A stretch of DNA of 64,000 nt from NCBI GenBank assembly GCA_014338405.1, contig JTDE01001356.1:64964-128963 (forward strand), written 5' to 3'. The translations under genes were made by a program, and so were the position numbers. Positions 58,600 through 64,000 of this stretch are shown in pieces. The stretch comes from Paragonimus skrjabini miyazakii (Eukaryota > Platyhelminthes > Trematoda > Plagiorchiida > Troglotrematidae). The notes under the pieces were generated by a model. That model was not told the origin of the DNA, ran no database searches, and saw nothing but the letters and a program-made list of their open reading frames with translations. Positions within the stretch are counted from its first letter, which is position 1, and every line of letters starts with the position of its first letter.

Positions 58600-59084
58600 C
58601 AAATTGACTGATATGCATCAAACCATGCAAAGACTAATAATTTCGGTTAAACGAACATTTAACGCTACCAAACTGCGTGTGTTCACCCGGATCTAGAAAT
58701 CAACTATACGTTCAAACAAAGGAGATCAGTTCGTGGATGCCAAATCACACTATATACCGGTTTGTATGTAACTGCGGAGAAAGTTATGTAGGTAGAACCG
58801 AGAGATGCTTAGTAACCACAGGGAGGGAACAGTTATCTAAATAGGTGAAGAAATCCGCCTTGCCGGAGAACAGTAGTGTCACTAAGCCACTCAAAAAATT
58901 AGTACTTCTTGTTGTTAGACACGTCCTGACCACCCGTCAGGTTGCTGACCCATTCAGAATCCTAATACCTCATTCTAAGCCTAAATTCCTGCGGTTTACT
59001 GAGGTGGCCGCAGTAAATCGACTGAAGTCGGTCTTATGTGTTCAGAAACAATTATCCGCAAATGTGACCCTGCCTTGGAGATAG
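58600..59084 (+). mobile_element. Penelope-like element 3' end with GIY-YIG endonuclease remnant
   Basis: Frames read VKRTFNATKLRVFTR, then (after a frameshift near 58755) FVCNCGESYVGRTERCL at 58761-58811. A TAG follows at 58842, then RHVLTTRQVADPFRI and FLRFTEVAAVNRLKSVLCVQ through NVTLPW, ending at the TAG 59082-59084. C-x-C-G-x-x-YVGRT is the YIG half of the GIY-YIG endonuclease of Penelope-like retroelements. FLRFxEVxAxNRLKxxLCxQ and the terminal LPW are usual at their C-terminus. One frameshift and one stop show it is dead. It converges with a second copy at 59.75-59.93 kb. Confidence 0.75.
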
Positions 59085-59744
59085 CGACCTTTCCTAACCC
59101 ACAAGTTGCTCACTCTCCCCACACCAAATCTAGAATAAACCGATTCATGTTATCGTAGATTTGGTATTGATAAATCAATACAAAACGTGTGCATCCATCA
59201 TTCTTCGCGTTTTCCCTACGTTATACAAACAAGTATGTCATTTCCAGCTTCATCAAACACGTACACGTTAGTAGTTGAGTCATTTCCCGTGGGGTTACTC
59301 GGCATGACTAAAATGATCCGACCCACCAGCACCCCTGTCCGGGCAGGTCAGCCAGCCTTAGGCAACCCTGATACATGATTAACTCTACGCGAAATAGCAA
59401 GTTAGGAATCAGATTCTGCTACTCTTCACAATCTCGAGACGACCAAAGCACTGAGTAGTACAACTCACCCGTAACGTTGTGTACTTCTTTATCCATGTAT
59501 GAAAAACACGACGCTAAAACTTTCTGACTCCATTCGTATTAAATTTGATGCGGATATTCTACAACTTGAAACAGTTAGTTCCTTTCAGAAGTTTGAACAA
59601 AACAGTCAGAACACGAAAACTGGTAGATGCAAGCGTTGTGTATCGACTCATCAGTACCAAATTCACAATAACGTAGATCGGTTTCTTATAGCAAACAATT
59701 CAGGGGGGTTGGTAATCAATAAGCGGGTTAAGATAAGTCACTAG
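59085..59744. other. Spacer between two convergent Penelope-like ends
   Basis: About 660 bp. It may include the 3' untranslated ends of both copies; nothing else is recognised. Confidence 0.45.
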
Positions 59745-59930
59745 GTCCAGAGAAAGGTCAAGTCCACAGACAATTTTTTTCTGAATACAGAGAGCTGGTT
59801 TGAGGCGATTGATTGCTGCAGCTTCAGCAAACCTTAGGAATCTTGAAGTGGACTGATGCAACAGGACTCTGAATGCACAGGCTGGATCGATAGCATGATC
59901 AGTGGTCAGGACGTGTCTAGCGACTGATCT
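59745..59930 (-). mobile_element. Penelope-like element C-terminal fragment, reverse strand
   Basis: The reverse strand from 59930 reads RSVARHVLTTDHAIDPACAF, then LLHQSTSRFLRFAEAAAINR and LKPALCIQKKIVCGLDLSLD, all in one frame. It is clearly homologous to the C-terminus of the forward copy (RHVLTT, FLRFxEVAAVNRLKxxLCVQK). Upstream (59931-59985) a PSRLANH-like stretch could be the decayed GIY-YIG part. No RT domain recognised. Confidence 0.75.
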
Positions 59931-62900
59931 TGCATCTCAAGCTGGCTACACGCTGCAGTGATTTGCAAGTCTCGACGGGAAATCGTCTACAATTGATTAC
60001 ATTATTTAAAGTATCCACCGTTACTCTGCTTACATAAAATCGTATAACAGAAATTCAGTGAGACCGAGCCACACTGACGTTTGATGAATGTAAACAAGCC
60101 TGAGAATAAGACCGTAGACACAGGTTCGAAAATACATCTCTCTACAATATGTGTTCGTTTACATCTAGAACCACCTACTTCTGTCGAATCAATCGGCGGA
60201 GACGAGTTATAAAAATAGCTTTATTGTTGTACATTTATTTAAGGTAATAACGGTGTTTAGTTATTTTGGATAACACATCTTGAAAGGTACCAGCTGTTTG
60301 ACATCTTCTAGCATTCCGTATGTACAGCGTGTTGGAGAGGGTTGTTCACCACATGGCAACAACCAAATCTTCCAAAAACTCACCAGTCACAGCTGCTTGG
60401 ACATTCGTTCCCAGAGGACTGCAACGTATACAAAGTTGCTGACTACAGTCACAGCAACTAACGGTGGAAGGATTTGTGAGTGGAATAGAGAGTAAACGTA
60501 GGAGGTGAAATTTCCTTGAATATGAAACAAGGCTATTCCAGTGGGAATCATCATTTGTTAGGTCGCCTTAAAGCCACTACATCGTTTCCAGGGGAATGTA
60601 TTACTGCACAAAACTTTCTCAAGGAATTTTAAGGTATCCAGCACGAAAATACTGGCGGTTTGCGTGCGTTGAAGAATAAACCATTACTGGTCAAATGAAC
60701 AACCATGAAGTATCAAGCAAGTTGTTAGGAACGTTTTCTCAATTCCATTAAGTAAAGTGGCGTATAATCAGGTTGCCCTCATTCGAGAACTTTTAAACCA
60801 AAATATCCGAAGATAACATTTTCTCACAGACCTGACTAAACTGTTTCTCGGTTTGTCCCCAGCTGCATTTTTGAAGGAACAAGAGGGAAACAGAAATTGT
60901 TGGTTTAAGAACATACACAAAAGCTCATTCTCAATTAATTACTGGCATTGACCTTGCCGTCAATAGCACGTCTCATGCAAGAGATATTCGTTAGTAACTT
61001 ATTGGTTAAACACTACTGACAAACTCTATTAAGGTATGAATTCGATGGCGCAGTGGTTCTCGTACCGTGCAAGTGGTGAACACAATCAAGAGTGGAATAG
61101 GATTAGAACCGCAAGTCTAAGCGGCTCTTCAGAAGACGATCCTATATAGTAAAATGGGACATGGTTGCGACCACAAAGGATGCTTGGTCTGAGAAGTAGT
61201 CTAGTGCATGAAATCCATCACAACGTATGTGCAAACATAGAACAACGAAAGCGAACCCTATTTTCCATGGCTGACGTATATCCGCATCTGTGGGACAGAA
61301 GTGCATTGTCATAGTCGCTTCTGATCCCTTATATTCCTGGCGTTGAAGCCTGCTCTCTAGTTTCCGCGCGTACGATTCGTGTTCTACTACTCACAAACGA
61401 AGGTGCGTATTATACTACAACACGAGCTACCGACAACCAGTAACAGACACATTCATGAGCTGCTTACTTGTGCCAGTTTTTGCTCTTCTTATCCAAAGTA
61501 TACTGATCTGCTTGTTGTGCCGTACTCCGTAACACTAATAAGCAATGGGACACGAGTTGATAATGACAGAGATTCACCGGTTGCGTGATCATAAGAACCA
61601 TTCGACTAGTCCGGGTGAGGATTTAAACAAACGGTCTAGAAAGTGAGCTTCGAAAACAGCGCGAATCGTCATCATTTGTATCCTATGCCCCAAGAAATAC
61701 AACGTACGACTAAATGAGTAAGGTTACAACAAAGCCTATTCGCATACTTTAAGCATCTTGTGTCAACGAACTTCTCTCCTGATGACCATGTTTTGTAGTC
61801 ATTTAACAGTACGACTTATCACTTGGCTCTGACCACACATATGGTCTGTTTTGTCTGGTTACTTACAGCACGTGCACGCACATATATGCGCACATCTGGA
61901 TCAGTTGTCGCTCAGGCATTCGGCTAAACACAAAGAAATAAGCGAGAAAAACGCATGTCTTGCACTCTGTGGGTGCGCATGCGCAAATGATGGGTTTTTA
62001 TATGCCTGTTTCCCTTCCTCTTTTTTGTAGAAACGCGTGAATTTGCTCGTGAATTGCGAACAATATGATATACGGCCTAGCAGTAAACATAGTGGTTTAG
62101 CAATGCACAAATTCCGAACAGAGAACCGAAGACTAACACCGCAGAGAGTTGACTTCGGCAGATTCGATTAATGTTCCCGCTTCGAACCGTTGATCATTTA
62201 ATTACCATGAGAAGTGCGTGTTGATATTGGAAAAAAATGTTCCGTACATCATAGTTAAAAGTAAACCAACACAAATATTTATGCATTATACCATCAGTTT
62301 ACGATGACAGTCTCTCAAGTTCAGTGTCGTCTTTAATTAACCACATCTCGCAAAGGTAGACAGAACGAGGTCTTTGCCAGCCAGTTTCATATTAGATTCC
62401 CACATTTGCTGCATCATGGAACACAGCATGATAATATTTTCCTCCTGCCGTGCGACTAATTTGTTTAGACAAAAATTGCACATTCGCATTGCACTAAGGA
62501 TAAAGCGTACTCACAGTAAAATATGCATTCCTGATTAAAAAAAGTTATTGCCTCTCTCTTTCTAAAAACTGTCGGCCAACTTATTAAGAAAAAACTTCGT
62601 AAGATTCGTTCCCAAGTGGTTTGAAGTATCGACTTCTGGCCAGTCCTCAGAGTAACTGACCACATGTCGGGTTTGCCAAGCAGCAACACTAAGTGGAAAT
62701 ATTGCCATCTCGTATCACTCACTGATGTTAATCCAGTTTCATGAATAATATCCCAGAGGTTCTACATTAGTTGAATAGTCGACTCACATTCCGCATGTGA
62801 CCAAATAGCAACTCATGTGAAATAGACCTCTGTTGTCTATTGTAAATGGTCACGCTAAAAAGAACACCTCTGCTTGTCATCTGTCAAACACGCTTCATTA

Positions 62901-63517
62901 TTTCAAACATATGCATGCCAGACATTTGCTAAGGTATGTCTGTTCATTGCTAAAAATACAGCAGACCTTTAAATCCGGTGGAGAAACAGTAGTGTGTGCA
63001 TCCTGCTTGATTTCTTCTGTCAGATAACTGAGTCCAATCATCTCAGCCATTTTGATTTCTTTCTCTTGACACGATTAAGGATTCAATAACGCCCATTTTA
63101 ATCCCTCTACCCCTAGTTCAAATGTAAAGGGTTCGCTGTTACGCATATCGTACTATGAGTTAAGAGAACTGACGTTAGTTATTCTGTCTTGGTCATGCTA
63201 GGGCGAAGTCAGTCAATTGTGCGTACGTTCACAATCTTAGTCTTCATCATAATCCTCATGGAATCATTGGTTTACTTGATAAGTGCATGATGTATAACTG
63301 AAAAAATGTGGGTTTAAATATCACTGTCGATAATGTAAGCCAGAGAGTTCATACAAGTGTAAAATATGTCGTGGTATATTGTTTCACTTTTAGGCGCCAT
63401 AAAGACAGCATTGTAACACACAATCGGAACTAGCAAGCGCGCGCGGATTAAGTTTGAGTTTTGCGTTTTTAGCATCATTCTAATTTTCGTCTGTGTATGC
63501 CGCGTCCTGTTTATTTG
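59931..63517. other. Unassigned spacer
   Basis: I recognise no gene, LINE domain or family A/B copy. The open frames at 60280-60495 and 61379-61588 have no recognisable content. Confidence 0.5.
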
Positions 63518-63790
63518 TGTTGTTTCCTTTTACAGGACTGTTGCTGGAGTCTATACTTCGGAAGAATTCTGTCCATCGGTGTCACCACGTTACCCCAAAT
63601 TTGGTCCGCAAGTTTTACGGGCATCAGAGTACAAATGGCCAGCTTACATATATAACATGCAAGCAGGCCGTCCTTACTCTGGTGAGCCGTTACGCCTGCA
63701 GGCCAATTTTAAGGCAACGTGGAGACACCAGGGGGACAAGGTTACTCCGAAGTAGAGGCTCCAGCAACATTCCTGTAAAAGGAAACAACA
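63518..63790. repeat. Fold-back (near-palindromic) element, 273 bp
   Basis: The left arm begins TGTTGTTTCCTTTTACAGG and the right arm ends with its reverse complement CCTGTAAAAGGAAACAACA (63772-63790). Pairing continues inward: GTTGCTGGAG with CTCCAGCAAC, ACTTCGG with CCGAAGT, GGTGTC with GACACC, CCACGTT with AACGTGG, and CATCAGAGTA with the reverse of TACTCTGGTG. It ends in a short centre around 63650 (ACATATATAAC). Similarity continues more weakly outside both ends. It resembles a fold-back or MITE-type transposon; no transposase is visible. The 103-codon frame across it is incidental. Confidence 0.75.
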
Positions 63791-64000
63791 AGAAAGAAAC
63801 ATGAGCCAAAGGCCTAGTAAGCCATGCACACGACTTTCACAAACGAAAACTAAGACGGCGTCAACAACATAACAGCAAGCCGTGTTACGCAATTCAAATT
63901 CAACTCGTACGCGCTTGCTGGTTTCGACCGTAAATCACATATGTTGTGGTATATCACAGTAAAATGGAATACGACACGTTATTATTTTTGAGACATAATA
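63791..64000. other. Window end, unassigned
   Basis: The first 50 bp may still pair weakly with sequence left of the fold-back element. Otherwise nothing is recognised. Confidence 0.4.

Noticed and set aside
63493..63804. 103-codon open frame
   Set aside because: It coincides with the fold-back element, whose two inverted arms explain it.

Overview
The window looks like nuclear DNA of a digenean flatworm (trematode). It has a metazoan axonemal dynein gene with 1.5-3.6 kb GT-AG introns and a mixed load of RTE-like, CR1-like and Penelope-like retroelements. It also carries tRNA-derived short repeats, one family of which has a hammerhead ribozyme, a combination known from the schistosome Sm-alpha repeats. 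Base composition is more balanced than in the AT-rich schistosomes, so I lean towards a fasciolid, opisthorchiid or paragonimid fluke. That placement is inference.

Positions 5706-44594 (+ strand) hold the 3' four-fifths of one gene for a ciliary/flagellar outer-arm dynein heavy chain of the DNAH9/11/17 (beta) class. I place 11 coding exons by protein continuity and splice sites. Together they encode 3,641 contiguous residues ending in a normal stop codon. All ten introns are phase 0. The order is tail, linker, AAA1 (P-loop 24678), AAA2 (25521), AAA3 (32417), AAA4 (39597), stalk, AAA5-6 and C-terminal domain. About 800-850 N-terminal residues are missing and should lie upstream of the window. 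Two exons are very large: 3,093 bp (linker to AAA2) and 5,406 bp (the last 1,801 codons).

The rest is introns and flanks filled with repeats. (1) Family A: a roughly 300-bp tRNA-related repeat; every copy with a readable 5' side also carries its own 3' tail there, as if derived from a tandem or circular template (period 305 bp at 48378-48683). (2) Family B: a tRNA-Met-like repeat carrying a type I hammerhead ribozyme. The copy at 26780-26824 keeps every core element, 16410-16454 is nearly intact, and others are decayed. (3) RTE-like LINEs: a copy of about 3.1 kb at 53316-56428 with four in-frame stops and no frameshift, plus 3'-end fragments at 9.7-10.6, 16.7-17.0 and 19.9-20.4 kb; the three copies whose 3' ends are clear finish in ATG/TGA triplet tails. 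(4) A decayed CR1-like LINE at 11.87-13.33 kb. (5) Two Penelope-like 3' ends in tail-to-tail orientation at 58.6-59.9 kb. (6) A 583-bp repeat of unknown type, present twice without net length change (1-583 and 20685-21267). (7) A 273-bp near-palindromic fold-back element at 63518-63790.

No second host gene was recognised in 44.6-64 kb. The most notable signals are the hammerhead/tRNA-Met repeat, the chimeric insertion at 16.58-17.0 kb whose 5' edge lies at the ribozyme cleavage site, and the tail-first architecture of family A.
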